Source: DASQWP01 sp050697555 (GTDB lineage: Bacteria > Actinomycetota > Thermoleophilia > Gaiellales > Gaiellaceae). Taken from it: a stretch of DNA of 54,315 nucleotides. Both the position numbers and the translations under genes were made by a program. Every line of letters starts with the position of its first letter. The first letter of the stretch is position 1. Where the stretch lies: the NCBI GenBank assembly GCA_050697555.1, contig JBOHAD010000008.1, positions 1 through 54,315 of the forward strand, written 5' to 3'. Under the pieces are notes generated by a model. The model was not told the DNA's origin. It made no database searches and saw only the letters and a program-made list of their open reading frames with translations. Shown here one piece after another: positions 38,548-46,671 of the stretch.

Positions 38548-39393
38548 ATGCCGACCTACGACGTGCACCAGCACCTCTGGCCCGAGCAGGTCGTCGAGGT
38601 GCTGCGGGGCCGCCGCCGGCCGCCGCGCCTCCAGCGCAACGTGCTCGAGCTCGACGAGGGCTCGTTCCCGGTCGACCTGCGCGAGCACGAGCTCGACGCG
38701 CGCCTGGCGCTCCTCGACCGGGACGGGATCGACGTCGCGGTCGTCTCGCTCCCGCCGACGCTTGGCTGGGAGCACCATCCGGAGCTCGCCGACGCCTACC
38801 ACGCCGGCATCCGCGAGCTCGCCGCCGCGTCGGGCGGGCGTCTGCGTCCGCTCGCCTGCGGGACATGCCTCGAGGGGTTTGCGGGAGCATGCGTGTCGGC
38901 CGCCGCCTTCCTGGGGCGCCTCGGCGCTCTCCCGGACGAAGTGGAGCGTGCCGGGCAGGTGCTCTTCGTCCACCCCGGCCCGCCCGGGCCTGCCCCCGAG
39001 GAGGCACCTTCGTGGTGGACGGCGCTGGTGCCCTACACGGCGCAGATGCAGGCCGCCTACCTCGCCTGGGTCGCGGACGTCGGCGAGCGCCATGCGGACC
39101 CGAGCGTCGTCTTCGCCATCCTCGCGGGCGGCGCTCCGATCCAGCTCGAGCGGCTGCGCTCGCGCGGCGTCGTGCCGCGGACGGTGCTGCATCCAAACGT
39201 CCATCTCGAGACCTCCTCCTACGGACGACGCGCTCTCGAGCTCTGCCTGAAGGCACACGGAGTCGCGCAGCTTCTCTACGGCAGCGACGCGCCCGTGATC
39301 GATTCGCGGCCGACCTTGCAGGCGCTGTCAGAGCTGGGAGGGGCCGTGCAGCACGCCGTCCTGAGCGAGAATCCGACCCGCCTCTTCGCGTGA
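38548..39393 (+). CDS. Amidohydrolase (TIM-barrel, COG2159-like)
   Basis: A 281-residue metal-dependent hydrolase/decarboxylase-type protein: TYDVHQHLWPEQVVEVL gives the HxH motif at strand 1, LLDRDGIDVAVVSLPPT, then VHPGPPGP with a His, LHPNVHLETSSYGR, and LLYGSDAPVIDSRP carrying the final Asp. It ends with the typical SENPTRLF. This group hydrolyses lactones or amides or decarboxylates. It follows the dehydratase gene by one base and overlaps the PLP-lyase start by four. Confidence 0.88.
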   Translation: MPTYDVHQHLWPEQVVEVLRGRRRPPRLQRNVLELDEGSFPVDLREHELDARLALLDRDGIDVAVVSLPPTLGWEHHPELADAYHAGIRELAAASGGRLRPLACGTCLEGFAGACVSAAAFLGRLGALPDEVERAGQVLFVHPGPPGPAPEEAPSWWTALVPYTAQMQAAYLAWVADVGERHADPSVVFAILAGGAPIQLERLRSRGVVPRTVLHPNVHLETSSYGRRALELCLKAHGVAQLLYGSDAPVIDSRPTLQALSELGGAVQHAVLSENPTRLFA

Positions 39394-40304
39394 CCACGAG
39401 TCCCACGCCTCTCGAGCCGGCGCCCGCGGGCATCGCGGCCGGTCGCACGGTCTTCCTCAAGCGCGAGGACGTGCACGAGCTCGGCGCGTTCAAGTGGCGG
39501 GGCGCGCTGCCCGTGGTCGAGGCGTACCGGGACCGCGGCGCGACCGGGGTCGTGACTGCCTCGACCGGCAACCACGGCGCCGCGACCGCCTGGGCCGCCC
39601 AGCGCGTCGGCCTCGAGGCAGTCGTATACGCACCGGAAGCGGCCTCGCGCGCGAAGCTGGAGGTCGTCGACGGGCTCGGCGCCGAGCTGCGCCTCGCCGG
39701 CGCCGATCTCGACGAGGCGAAGGTCGAGGCCCGCCGCTGGGCGGGCGAGCAGGGGCTGCCGTTCTTCGAGGACGGAGCCGAGCCGGAGCAGTATTACGGG
39801 TACGGCGCGATCGCCGACGAGATCCTCGACCAGCTGGACGAGCCACCGGCAGCGGTCGTCGTGCCGGTCGGAAACGGCGCGCTTCTCGGCGGCATCGGGC
39901 TCAGAGTTTGCGACCGGTCGCCCGACGCTCTGCGGATCGGCGTGGCCGCGAAGGACGCACCGGTCATGGCCGAGTGCTGGGAAGCCGGGCACGTCGTCGA
40001 GAGTACGCGCTCCTCCACCTTCGCCGACGGGCTCGCCGTACGCGTCGCGATCCCCCTCGCGGTCGACGTGCTCGGCGAGGTGGCAAGCCGCATGCTCGTC
40101 GTCTCCGAGCGCGGAATAGCACGCGCTCTCGCCGCCTACGCCGAGGCGGGAATACGCGCCGAAGGAGCGGCCGCCGCCGCGCTCGCCGCCCTGCCCCGGC
40201 TCGAGGACGTCGACGGCACGCTCGTCCTCGTCGTCACGGGCCGGAACATCGACGACGAGCTCTTCGCGCGGGCGCGCGAGCACCCGAAGAGCTTCCCGGA
40301 CTAG
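39390..40304 (+). CDS. PLP-dependent threonine/serine dehydratase-like lyase (fold type II)
   Basis: A 304-residue protein: FLKREDVHELGAFKWRGALP with the Schiff-base Lys35, TASTGNHGAATAWAAQRVGL for the phosphate/substrate loop, YYGYGAIADEILDQLDEPPA, and VVPVGNGALLGGIGLRVCDR, the Gly-rich phosphate cup. There is no regulatory C-terminal domain, so it is a catabolic-type enzyme deaminating a hydroxy-amino acid or similar. The GTG start overlaps the amidohydrolase stop (GTGA). Its TAG stop shares the palindrome CTAG with the stop of dprA on the other strand. Confidence 0.88.
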   Translation: MTTSPTPLEPAPAGIAAGRTVFLKREDVHELGAFKWRGALPVVEAYRDRGATGVVTASTGNHGAATAWAAQRVGLEAVVYAPEAASRAKLEVVDGLGAELRLAGADLDEAKVEARRWAGEQGLPFFEDGAEPEQYYGYGAIADEILDQLDEPPAAVVVPVGNGALLGGIGLRVCDRSPDALRIGVAAKDAPVMAECWEAGHVVESTRSSTFADGLAVRVAIPLAVDVLGEVASRMLVVSERGIARALAAYAEAGIRAEGAAAAALAALPRLEDVDGTLVLVVTGRNIDDELFARAREHPKSFPD

Positions 40305-41158
40305 CGGCCCGACGAGCAGCGGTAGACGCCGTCCGCGGACGTCGCCAGGCCGGCGAGCTCCAGCTCGACGAGCGCGGCCGCCACCTCGGCGCTTCCCAGG
40401 CCGACCGCTCGAGCCAGCTCGTCGGCCGCGCGGGCTCCGTCCCGGAGGCTCGCACGGACCGCCTCGGCGGCCGGCGAGAGAGCTGCCGTTCGAGCGGGTG
40501 GCCCCCGCTCGAGCCCGATCGTTCCCAAGATGTCGCCCGCGGAGAGGAGCGGCGCCGCCCCCTGGCGCAGGAGGTCGTTCGTGCCCGCCGAGAGCGCAGA
40601 CGTGATCTCGCCAGGCACGGCGAACACGTCCCGGCCGAGCTCGAGCGCGAAGTCGGCGGTGATGAGCGCTCCCGAGCGCTCGCGCGCCTCGACCACGACC
40701 GTGGCGAGCGAGAGGCCCGCGACGATGCGATTGCGGGCGGGGAAGCGCCACGGCGCCGGCTCCACGCCGGCCGGGTACTCGGAGACGACGAGGCCGTCCT
40801 CTGCGATCCGTCGCGCCAGCTCGGCGTGACTCCGCGGATAGTCGCGGTCGATGCCGCAGCCGAGCACGGCGACCGTGATTCCGCCGCCGGCGAGGGCGCC
40901 CCGGTGCCCCTCGCTGTCGATTCCCCGGGCGAGCCCGCTTACGACGGCCACTCCGGCGCCCGCGAGCTCGCGGGCGAGCTCCCGCGCGACCTGGGCCCCG
41001 TACGCAGAGCAGCTCCGCGCGCCCACGATCGCCACGGTGGGCCGCGTCAAGAGCTCTGCCGAGCCGCCGCGGAGGAAGAGCCGCGCCGGCGGGTCGTGGA
41101 GCTCTGCCAAGAGCGGCGGATATCCCTGCCGTCCGCGTGTGACCGAGGGCCAGGTCAC
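40301..41158 (-). CDS. dprA: DNA-processing protein DprA
   Basis: 285 residues. The Rossmann-like core shows RPTVAIVGARSCSAYGAQVA, VAVVSGLARGIDSEGHRGAL, AVLGCGIDRDYPRSH, YPAGVEPAPWRFPARNRIVA and GALITADFALELGRDVFAVP. It ends with a winged-helix-like domain (RASLRDGARAADELARAVGL and onward). DprA binds single-stranded DNA and loads RecA during natural transformation; in many bacteria its role is broader. The GTG start overlaps the comM stop. The SAM-like N-terminal extension of longer homologues is absent. Confidence 0.93.
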   Translation of the reverse strand: MTWPSVTRGRQGYPPLLAELHDPPARLFLRGGSAELLTRPTVAIVGARSCSAYGAQVARELARELAGAGVAVVSGLARGIDSEGHRGALAGGGITVAVLGCGIDRDYPRSHAELARRIAEDGLVVSEYPAGVEPAPWRFPARNRIVAGLSLATVVVEARERSGALITADFALELGRDVFAVPGEITSALSAGTNDLLRQGAAPLLSAGDILGTIGLERGPPARTAALSPAAEAVRASLRDGARAADELARAVGLGSAEVAAALVELELAGLATSADGVYRCSSGR

Positions 41159-42612
41159 GACGCAACCTCGGGCGGCGCACGGTAGGAGAGAGCCTCGGCG
41201 ACGTGCTCGGCCCGCACCTCCCCCGCCTCGGCGAGAGCCGCAATCGTCCCCGCGACGCGGAGGACACGCGCGCGGCCGCGCGCGGAGAGCGGAAGGGTGT
41301 CCACCGCTCGCGCGAGGAGTGTGCGTCCGTCGCTCCCGAGTCGCGGAACACCCTCCCGCAGCCGGGCCGCCCCGGCCTCGACGCGTTCCCGCACCGCGGT
41401 CGAGGGCTCGCCCGGAGCGGCATCGAGCTCGCGCGAGCGCGGCCGCGGGAGGTGCAGCACGAGATCGAACCGGTCGAGCAGGGCCCGCGACAGCTTGGCC
41501 TGGTAGGCGGCAAGCCGCTGCGGCGGGCAGACGCACTCGGCGGCCGGATCTCCCCGCGCGCCGCAAGGACAGAGGTTCATCGTCCCGACGAGGAGGAACC
41601 GCGCCGGGAAGATCGCCTGCCCGCCCACGCGGGCGATGGCAACGGCGCCGTCCTCGAGCGGCTGGCGCAGCGCCTCGAGCACTGGACGCGGAAACTCTCC
41701 CAGCTCGTCGAGCAGGAGGACGCCGTGGTGCGCGAGGCTCGCCTCGCCGGGGCGCGGGCCGGAGCCGCCTCCCACGACGGCGGGGGCCGAGGCCGTATGG
41801 TGGGGAGCGCGGAAGGGAGCTCGGTCGACGAGCGGACGCCCGGGAGGAAGGACGCCCGCGACCGAGTGGATGCGGGTCGCCTCCAGCGCCTGTTCCAACG
41901 TGAGCGGTGGGAGGATGCCCGGGAGCCGGCGCGCGAGCATCGTCTTGCCCGTGCCGGGCGGGCCCGCGAGGAGAAGGTGGTGCCGGCCCGCGGCCACGAT
42001 CTCGAGGGCGCGGCGCGCTCGCTCCTGGCCCCGCACCTCGGCGAGATCCGGCCCGGCACCGTTGGTCGAGCCGAAGCTCGGGGCTTCGACATGCTCGGGC
42101 TCGAGGCGCCCCCGCAGGTACGCGCCGGCCTCGGCGAGGTGGCGCAGCGGAACGGGCTCGATGCCGGCCAGCGCCGCCTCGGGGGCCGACTCGAGCGGAC
42201 AGAGGAGCCGGCGCAGCCCGCCACATCTGGCCGCTTCGGCGGCGACGATCGCGCCGGCCACGGGGCGCAGGCGTCCGTCGAGCGCCAGCTCGCCGACGGC
42301 GGCGTGCTGGGCGAGCAGCTCCGGCGGGATCTGACGGGAGGCTGCTAGCACGGCGAGGGCGATCGGCAGGTCGTACCCCGATCCCTCCTTACGCAGGCCC
42401 GCCGGCGCGAGATTGACGGTGATCCGGCGGCCCGGCCACTCGAGCTCCGCGCTCGCGATGCCGCTTCGCACCCTGTGCTTCGCCTCCTGGCAGGCCTTGT
42501 CCGGCAGGCCCACGAGGGCGAAGCCCGGAATGCCCCGCTCGATGCGAGCTTCCACCTCGACGGGGCGGGCCTCGAGGCCGACGAGAGCATGAGTGACCGC
42601 GCGCGCGAGCAC
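41155..42612 (-). CDS. comM: YifB/ComM family Mg-chelatase-like AAA+ ATPase
   Basis: 485 residues from GTG 42612: VLARAVTHALVGLEARPVEV, GIPGFALVGLPDKACQEAKH, LLAGPPGTGKTMLARRLPGI (Walker A), GVLLLDELGEFPRPVLEALR (Walker B), TMNLCPCGARGD with further Cys in ECVCPPQR, and LLDRFDLVLHLPRPR. ComM is a hexameric helicase that assists branch migration in transformation. Gene order with yraN upstream and dprA downstream is conserved widely. Longer upstream starts lack family similarity. Confidence 0.93.
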   Translation of the reverse strand: MLARAVTHALVGLEARPVEVEARIERGIPGFALVGLPDKACQEAKHRVRSGIASAELEWPGRRITVNLAPAGLRKEGSGYDLPIALAVLAASRQIPPELLAQHAAVGELALDGRLRPVAGAIVAAEAARCGGLRRLLCPLESAPEAALAGIEPVPLRHLAEAGAYLRGRLEPEHVEAPSFGSTNGAGPDLAEVRGQERARRALEIVAAGRHHLLLAGPPGTGKTMLARRLPGILPPLTLEQALEATRIHSVAGVLPPGRPLVDRAPFRAPHHTASAPAVVGGGSGPRPGEASLAHHGVLLLDELGEFPRPVLEALRQPLEDGAVAIARVGGQAIFPARFLLVGTMNLCPCGARGDPAAECVCPPQRLAAYQAKLSRALLDRFDLVLHLPRPRSRELDAAPGEPSTAVRERVEAGAARLREGVPRLGSDGRTLLARAVDTLPLSARGRARVLRVAGTIAALAEAGEVRAEHVAEALSYRAPPEVAS

Positions 42613-42664
42613 ACCTCGACGGTAGGGAGCGAACACGCCCGTGTGCGCAGCCGAATGCGCCGAG

Positions 42665-43021
42665 TCAGTGCAGAGGCACGCGCTCGATGCGCGTGCCCCG
42701 GACCGCCACCGCCTCGAATCCGACGTCGAGGTCTGCGAGCTCCGGCCGGCGTGCGAGCCAACCTCGTGCCGCCCGCTCGAGGCGGCGTACCTTCTCCGGG
42801 CCGACGGCCTCAAGCGCATCGCCGAAGCTCGTCCCGGAGCGGGCCTTCACCTCGCAGAAGAGCAGCCGGCGGCCACGACGGACCACGACGTCGAGCTCGT
42901 TCCCGCCCGCCCACGCGTTCGCGTCGAGGATGCGATACCCGCGCAGCCTGTAGTGGAGGCGCACGCGCCGCTCGGCCTCAGGCCCGAGCCGCCTCGGCTG
43001 CGGCTTCCTCGAGCTCCGCAT
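42665..43021 (-). CDS. YraN/UPF0102 family nuclease-like protein
   Basis: 118 residues from ATG 43021: RLGPEAERRVRLHYRLRGYR, ILDANAWAGGNELDVVVRRG and RRLLFCEVKARSGTSFGDAL. The Glu-x-Asp and Glu-x-Lys spacing (NELD...CEVK) matches the PD-(D/E)xK endonuclease-like core of the family. Function is not firmly established; genome context (rnhB, comM, dprA) suggests DNA or RNA processing. It overlaps the 3' end of rnhB by 44 bases. Confidence 0.9.
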   Translation of the reverse strand: MRSSRKPQPRRLGPEAERRVRLHYRLRGYRILDANAWAGGNELDVVVRRGRRLLFCEVKARSGTSFGDALEAVGPEKVRRLERAARGWLARRPELADLDVGFEAVAVRGTRIERVPLH

Positions 43022-43718
43022 AGCAGCGCGCCTCGAACGAGCGGCGGTGGATCTGGGTCGGACCGCGGCGGCGGACGACGGCTGAGTGCCCGGGGGTGAT
43101 GTAGCCGACGTGCGAGACGAAGCCGTAGTGCGGGTAGAGCGCGTCCAGCCTGCGCATCGAACGGTCGCGCACGACCTTCGCAACGATCGACGCCGCGGCG
43201 ATGACGGCGCTCTTCTCGTCCCCGTCGACGACCGCCTCGTGCTCCGGCGCGAGCGGCCCTAGCCGGAAGCCGTCCACGAGACAAGCCTCCGCGGGCGGGC
43301 AGAGGGCGGCGAGCGCCTCACGCAGGCCGCGCAGATTGGACCGATGGAGGCCGTCCCGGTCGATCGTCCCCGGCGGGATGACTCGCACCGAGATGCGGGC
43401 GGCGCAGCGCGTCACGGCCCGGAAGAGCGCCTCGCGCTCCGCCGGGTCGACCTGCTTCGAGTCGTTCAGGATTCCGAGCGGCCGCACTCGATGGTCGCGC
43501 AGGCGCTCGTAGTCGAAGAGGACACCGGCGGTCACGAGCGGCCCGGCGAGGCTCCCGCGTCCCGCCTCGTCCGCCCCCGCCAGGTAGCGGACGCCGAGGC
43601 GCCGGTCGAAGGCGAGAAGCTTGCGGCCCGTGCGGCGCACGAGCCGAGGATAGTCAACGTCGAAGACGTCCAGGATCCGAAGGCGTGTTCCGGCTCTCCT
43701 CCTCCGGAGATCCGGCAC
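42978..43718 (-). CDS. rnhB: Ribonuclease HII
   Basis: 246 residues from GTG 43718: YLAGADEAGRGSLAGPLVTA with the DEAGRG active-site motif, LNDSKQVDPAEREALFRAV, VDGFRLGPLAPEHEAVVDGD, EKSAVIAAASIVAKVVRDRS and FVSHVGYITPGHSAVVRRRG. It removes ribonucleotides from DNA and RNA-DNA hybrids. The N-terminal 45 residues are not conserved, so a later GTG (near VRRTGRKLLAFDRRLG) is possible. It sits between rplS and yraN as in many actinobacteria. Confidence 0.94.
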   Translation of the reverse strand: MPDLRRRRAGTRLRILDVFDVDYPRLVRRTGRKLLAFDRRLGVRYLAGADEAGRGSLAGPLVTAGVLFDYERLRDHRVRPLGILNDSKQVDPAEREALFRAVTRCAARISVRVIPPGTIDRDGLHRSNLRGLREALAALCPPAEACLVDGFRLGPLAPEHEAVVDGDEKSAVIAAASIVAKVVRDRSMRRLDALYPHYGFVSHVGYITPGHSAVVRRRGPTQIHRRSFEARCYAELEEAAAEAARA

Positions 43719-43751
43719 GAACGGAACCGGCGCCCGCGTCCTCGAAGGCGC

Positions 43752-44174
43752 CTACGACTCGGGTTCGGCGCTCTCGTCCGGCTGGTCGCTCTCGCCGGCG
43801 GCCACCGTCACCTGCGGGCGGGCGTCGGTGCGCTGCTTCTCGCGGACGCGCGCCTTCTTCCCCACCTTCTGGCGGAGGTAGTAGAGCTTTGCGCGCGACA
43901 CGTCCCCGACCGCCGCGACCTCGATCCTGTCGATCTTCGGAGAGTGCACCGGGAACGTCCGCTCCACGCCCACGCCGAAGGAGCTCTTGCGCACTGTGAA
44001 CGTCTCTCTCACACCGGGGCCTTGCCGCTTGATGACGATCCCCTCGAAGACCTGGACGCGGCGGCGCTGACCCTCGATCACCTGGAAGTGGACTCGCACG
44101 GTGTCGCCTGCCTTGAACTGCGGGATGTCCTCGCGCAGCTGACGGCGCTCGAGGATGTCGATCGGGGTGCTCAT
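43752..44174 (-). CDS. rplS: 50S ribosomal protein L19
   Basis: 140 residues: LREDIPQFKAGDTVRVHFQV, IEGQRRRVQVFEGIVIKRQG, FTVRKSSFGVGVERTFPVHS, PKIDRIEVAAVGDVSRAKLY and YLRQKVGKKARVREK are diagnostic. The C-terminal 25 residues are an acidic extension beyond the usual 115. It contacts the 30S-50S interface. It is downstream of lepB by 32 bases. Confidence 0.97.
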   Translation of the reverse strand: MSTPIDILERRQLREDIPQFKAGDTVRVHFQVIEGQRRRVQVFEGIVIKRQGPGVRETFTVRKSSFGVGVERTFPVHSPKIDRIEVAAVGDVSRAKLYYLRQKVGKKARVREKQRTDARPQVTVAAGESDQPDESAEPES

Positions 44175-44206
44175 AGCGAGGAAGCCGGGACGGCCGGCCG
44201 CGAATG

Positions 44207-44809
44207 CTACCGAAAGCCGATCCGTTGGGGCGGCCAGTAGACGGCGAAGACCGGACCGATCAGGTTCTCGCGCGGCACTGCGCCCCACTCACGACTGTCG
44301 CAGGAGTCGATCCGGTTGTCGCCCATGAAGAAGAACTGGTCGCGGCCGAGCTCCTCCCGGCCGGCGTCCGTATCGCGGTTCCCGTCCGACACGTAGGGCT
44401 CGCCGAGGCGCTCGCCGTCGACGAAGACGGCCCCGTTCCGCCACTCGACGACCTCCCCGGGAAGCCCGACGAGGCGTTTGACGAAGACGTCGCCGCCGCC
44501 GCTGCACACCCGCTCGACACGGGGCGGGGTCTCGAAGACGACGATGTCGCCCCGCTCCGGGTCCTTGAAGTGGTAGATGAAGCGGTTGGCGAGTACGCGG
44601 TCGGAGAAGCTCGACTGGCAGCCGGGCTGAGGCTGCGCGCAGTGGAGCGTCGGCTCCATCGACGAGGTGGGAATCCGGTACGGGTTCACCACCCACTGCT
44701 TGATCGCAAGGACGGCCGCAACCGCGACGGCGATCGTCACGATCCAGTCGACAGCCGTCGCCCACCGCGCCGGGAGCGACGCGGTCAGGCGGTCGACCGG
44801 GCCTCTCAC
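44207..44809 (-). CDS. lepB: Signal peptidase I
   Basis: 200 residues: one N-terminal membrane helix (VDWIVTIAVAVAAVLAIKQW), then YRIPTSSMEPTL with the catalytic Ser, RGDIVVFETP and VKRLVGLPGEVVEWRNG with the general-base Lys, and FMGDNRIDSCDSREWG. It cleaves signal peptides of exported proteins on the outer face of the membrane. The GTG start overlaps the trmD stop. A Cys-containing insertion follows the active-site Ser (CAQPQPGC). Confidence 0.95.
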   Translation of the reverse strand: MRGPVDRLTASLPARWATAVDWIVTIAVAVAAVLAIKQWVVNPYRIPTSSMEPTLHCAQPQPGCQSSFSDRVLANRFIYHFKDPERGDIVVFETPPRVERVCSGGGDVFVKRLVGLPGEVVEWRNGAVFVDGERLGEPYVSDGNRDTDAGREELGRDQFFFMGDNRIDSCDSREWGAVPRENLIGPVFAVYWPPQRIGFR

Positions 44810-45465
44810 GTCGCGGACCTCTCGCGGCTTCGCTCGATGCGCCACGACTCGATGCGGCCGTGATCGCCGGAGAGCAGCACCTCCGGGACGCGCCAGCCGC
44901 GAAACTCGGCCGGCCGCGTGTACTGCGGGAACTCGAAGCCCCCCGCGAGCGCTTCGGAGAAGCTCTCCAGCGTGGCACTCTCCTCGCGAATCGCCCCCGG
45001 GAGCCGCCGGGCGACCGCGTCGAGGACGACCATGGCGGGCAGCTCTCCGCCGGAGAGCACGTACGGCCCGATCGAGACCGCGTCGGTGGCGACGTGCTCG
45101 AGGATCCGCTCGTCCAGGCCCTCGAAGCGGGCGGAGAGGAGCGTCAGCTCCTCCTCGGCGGCAAGCTCCTCCACGAAGCTCTGCTCGAGCTGGCGACCCT
45201 GCGGGGTGAACGCGACCACGCGTCTTCCGCCCAAGCCGTCTTCGTAGACCGCCTCGAGCGCCGCGTGGACAACGTCCACCCGCAGCACCATGCCGGCACC
45301 GCCGCCGTAGGGCTCGTCGTCCACCTGGCCGCCCGAGAGCGGCGTGTAGTCCCGGTAGCTCAGGAAGCGCAGCTCGAGCTCGGAGCCGAGCACGGCGGCC
45401 AGGGGCCGTTGCTCGGTGAGCCAGGAGAAGGCGTGCGGCAGCAGGGTGAAGACGTCGATCTGCAA
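44806..45465 (-). CDS. trmD: tRNA (guanine-N1)-methyltransferase
   Basis: 219 residues from TTG 45465: QIDVFTLLPHAFSWLTEQRP, DDEPYGGGAGMVLRVDVV, RFEGLDERILEHVATDAVSI and GPYVLSGGELPAMVVLDAVA with the trefoil-knot SAM site, followed by LPGAIREESATLESFSE. It methylates G37 of tRNAs reading CNN codons to prevent frameshifting. No ATG is present near the start; TTG lies 11 bases after the rimM stop. It is part of the rpsP-khpA-rimM-trmD-rplS operon. Confidence 0.95.
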   Translation of the reverse strand: MQIDVFTLLPHAFSWLTEQRPLAAVLGSELELRFLSYRDYTPLSGGQVDDEPYGGGAGMVLRVDVVHAALEAVYEDGLGGRRVVAFTPQGRQLEQSFVEELAAEEELTLLSARFEGLDERILEHVATDAVSIGPYVLSGGELPAMVVLDAVARRLPGAIREESATLESFSEALAGGFEFPQYTRPAEFRGWRVPEVLLSGDHGRIESWRIERSRERSAT

Positions 45466-45476
45466 CGGCCCGAAAC

Positions 45477-45941
45477 TTAGCTTGCGTCCGTGAAGCCGGG
45501 TGCCACCACGATGCGCCCGCCGGCGAGATCCACCGCGAGGACGCACTCCTCGACCATCGGGAGCGCCCTTCCGCTGTCGAGCTCGAGCACGTCGTTCGCC
45601 ACGCCGGGGCCAACGTCCTGCACGCGACCGAGCGCGCGGCCGCCCTCTTCCTCGACGGAGAGCCCGATCAGCTCGAAGACGTAGTAGCGGTCATCTCCGG
45701 CCGCCGGGAGGTCGGCGACGGGGAGCTCGAGAAGGGCGCCGCGCTCGGGTGGCCGATCGAGCCGGACGACGAGCCGGTTGCCGGCACGCTTCGAGTGGAC
45801 GACGCTGGCCGGCTCGCGCTCCAGGTAGACGCGGGCCCCCGGTGCGAAGCGCTCTGCGTCGTCACTCGCCGCCTCGACGACGAAGCTGCCGTCGAGCCCG
45901 TGCGGCCGCCCGACACGACCGACGGCGATCCATTCAGTCAA
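45477..45941 (-). CDS. rimM: Ribosome maturation factor RimM
   Basis: 154 residues from TTG 45941: WIAVGRVGRPHGLDGSFVVE at the N-terminus, YYVFELIGLSVEEEGGRALG and VANDVLELDSGRALPMVEEC in the PRC-barrel domain. RimM binds S19 and helps assembly of the 30S head. It overlaps khpA by eight bases, with TTG used inside the end of khpA. Confidence 0.94.
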   Translation of the reverse strand: MTEWIAVGRVGRPHGLDGSFVVEAASDDAERFAPGARVYLEREPASVVHSKRAGNRLVVRLDRPPERGALLELPVADLPAAGDDRYYVFELIGLSVEEEGGRALGRVQDVGPGVANDVLELDSGRALPMVEECVLAVDLAGGRIVVAPGFTDAS

Positions 45942-46164
45942 CGATCTCGAGCACGGCGCGCTCGTGCCGGCGTCCGCCGCTCGCGCGGACGAGCGTGCGG
46001 AGGGCGCGCGCGATTCGACCCTGCCGCCCGATCACCTTGCCGACGTCGTCGGGGGCGACGTGCAGCTCGAGGACTACCGTCCCCTCGCGCTCGCTCCGGA
46101 CGACGCGCACCTCGTCTGGCTTGTCGACGAGGCTCTTGGCCAGGTACTCGAGCAGCTCCTCCAC
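45934..46164 (-). CDS. khpA: KH-domain RNA-binding protein KhpA
   Basis: 76 residues from GTG 46164: EELLEYLAKSLVDKPDEVRV and LHVAPDDVGKVIGRQGRIAR with the GxxG-type RNA-binding loop (GRQG), then ALRTLVRASG. It is normally encoded between rpsP and rimM, as here. In other bacteria it pairs with KhpB/Jag to bind sRNAs and mRNAs. It is separated from rpsP by an unusually long, inverted-repeat-bounded spacer of about 180 bases. Confidence 0.93.
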   Translation of the reverse strand: MEELLEYLAKSLVDKPDEVRVVRSEREGTVVLELHVAPDDVGKVIGRQGRIARALRTLVRASGGRRHERAVLEIVD

Positions 46165-46346
46165 TAGATGGTTGATCGGGAAGTGTGGTGCCGGCGGGGG
46201 CGTCCGTGACCGAGCCTGACGCCGCGATCATCCGCAGCCCGTACCTGGAAAGTACGGGCGAGGAACGAGCGTGGTGACAGGCGACGCGTCACGGGCGTCA
46301 TCCGGCGGTGCCACGGTTGCCGGTCAATTCTCGATCAATCATCTAG
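46164..46346. repeat. Inverted-repeat-bounded spacer between rpsP and khpA
   Basis: CTAGATGGTTGATCG (46164-46178) and CGATCAATCATCTAG (46332-46346) are inverted copies matching at 14 of 15 bases. One overlaps the rpsP stop and the other the khpA start. Inside is a stem-loop with an eight-base stem at 46237-46244/46252-46259 (GCCCGTAC/GTACGGGC). The block could be a small non-autonomous insertion or a regulatory RNA structure between the two genes. No ORF lies within. Confidence 0.6.
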
Positions 46347-46582
46347 ATGCCCTGAGACTTCATCAGGCGCCGCACCGAGTCTGTCGGCTGCGCCCCTTTC
46401 GAGACCCAGTCCTTGATCTTCTCGGCGTCGAGATCGATGGTCGAGGGCTGCGTCTGCGGGTTGTAGCGTCCGACGATCTCGATGAAGCGGCCGTCGCGGG
46501 GGGAGCGCGAGTCGGCCACGACGACGCGGTAGATGGGGTTCTTCTTCGAGCCCACGCGGGCCAGTCTGATCCGTGCTGCCAT
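46343..46582 (-). CDS. rpsP: 30S ribosomal protein S16
   Basis: 79 residues: MAARIRLARVGSKKNPIYRV, VVADSRSPRDGRFIEIVGRY, NPQTQPSTIDLDAEKIKDWV and SKGAQPTDSVRRLMKSQGI. This is full-length S16 without the acidic extension seen in some actinobacteria. It is the first gene of the rpsP-khpA-rimM-trmD-rplS cluster, located 89 bases behind ffh. Confidence 0.97.
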   Translation of the reverse strand: MAARIRLARVGSKKNPIYRVVVADSRSPRDGRFIEIVGRYNPQTQPSTIDLDAEKIKDWVSKGAQPTDSVRRLMKSQGI

Positions 46583-46611
46583 TCCGTCCTTTCTCTAGCG
46601 TCTTCGCTCAA

Positions 46612-46638
46612 CGTGGGGGAACCCGTGGTTCCCCCACG
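46612..46638. terminator. Strong hairpin between ffh and rpsP
   Basis: CGTGGGGGAAC-CCGTG-GTTCCCCCACG forms a perfect 11-bp stem with a five-base loop. It lies after the ffh stop (46672) and about 30 bases before the rpsP start. It may terminate ffh transcription, or attenuate rpsP in a ribosomal-protein control circuit. There is no T-run. Confidence 0.65.
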
Positions 46639-46671
46639 AGCCCCCTCCTTTCATTTCCGCCGACCGGTTCG

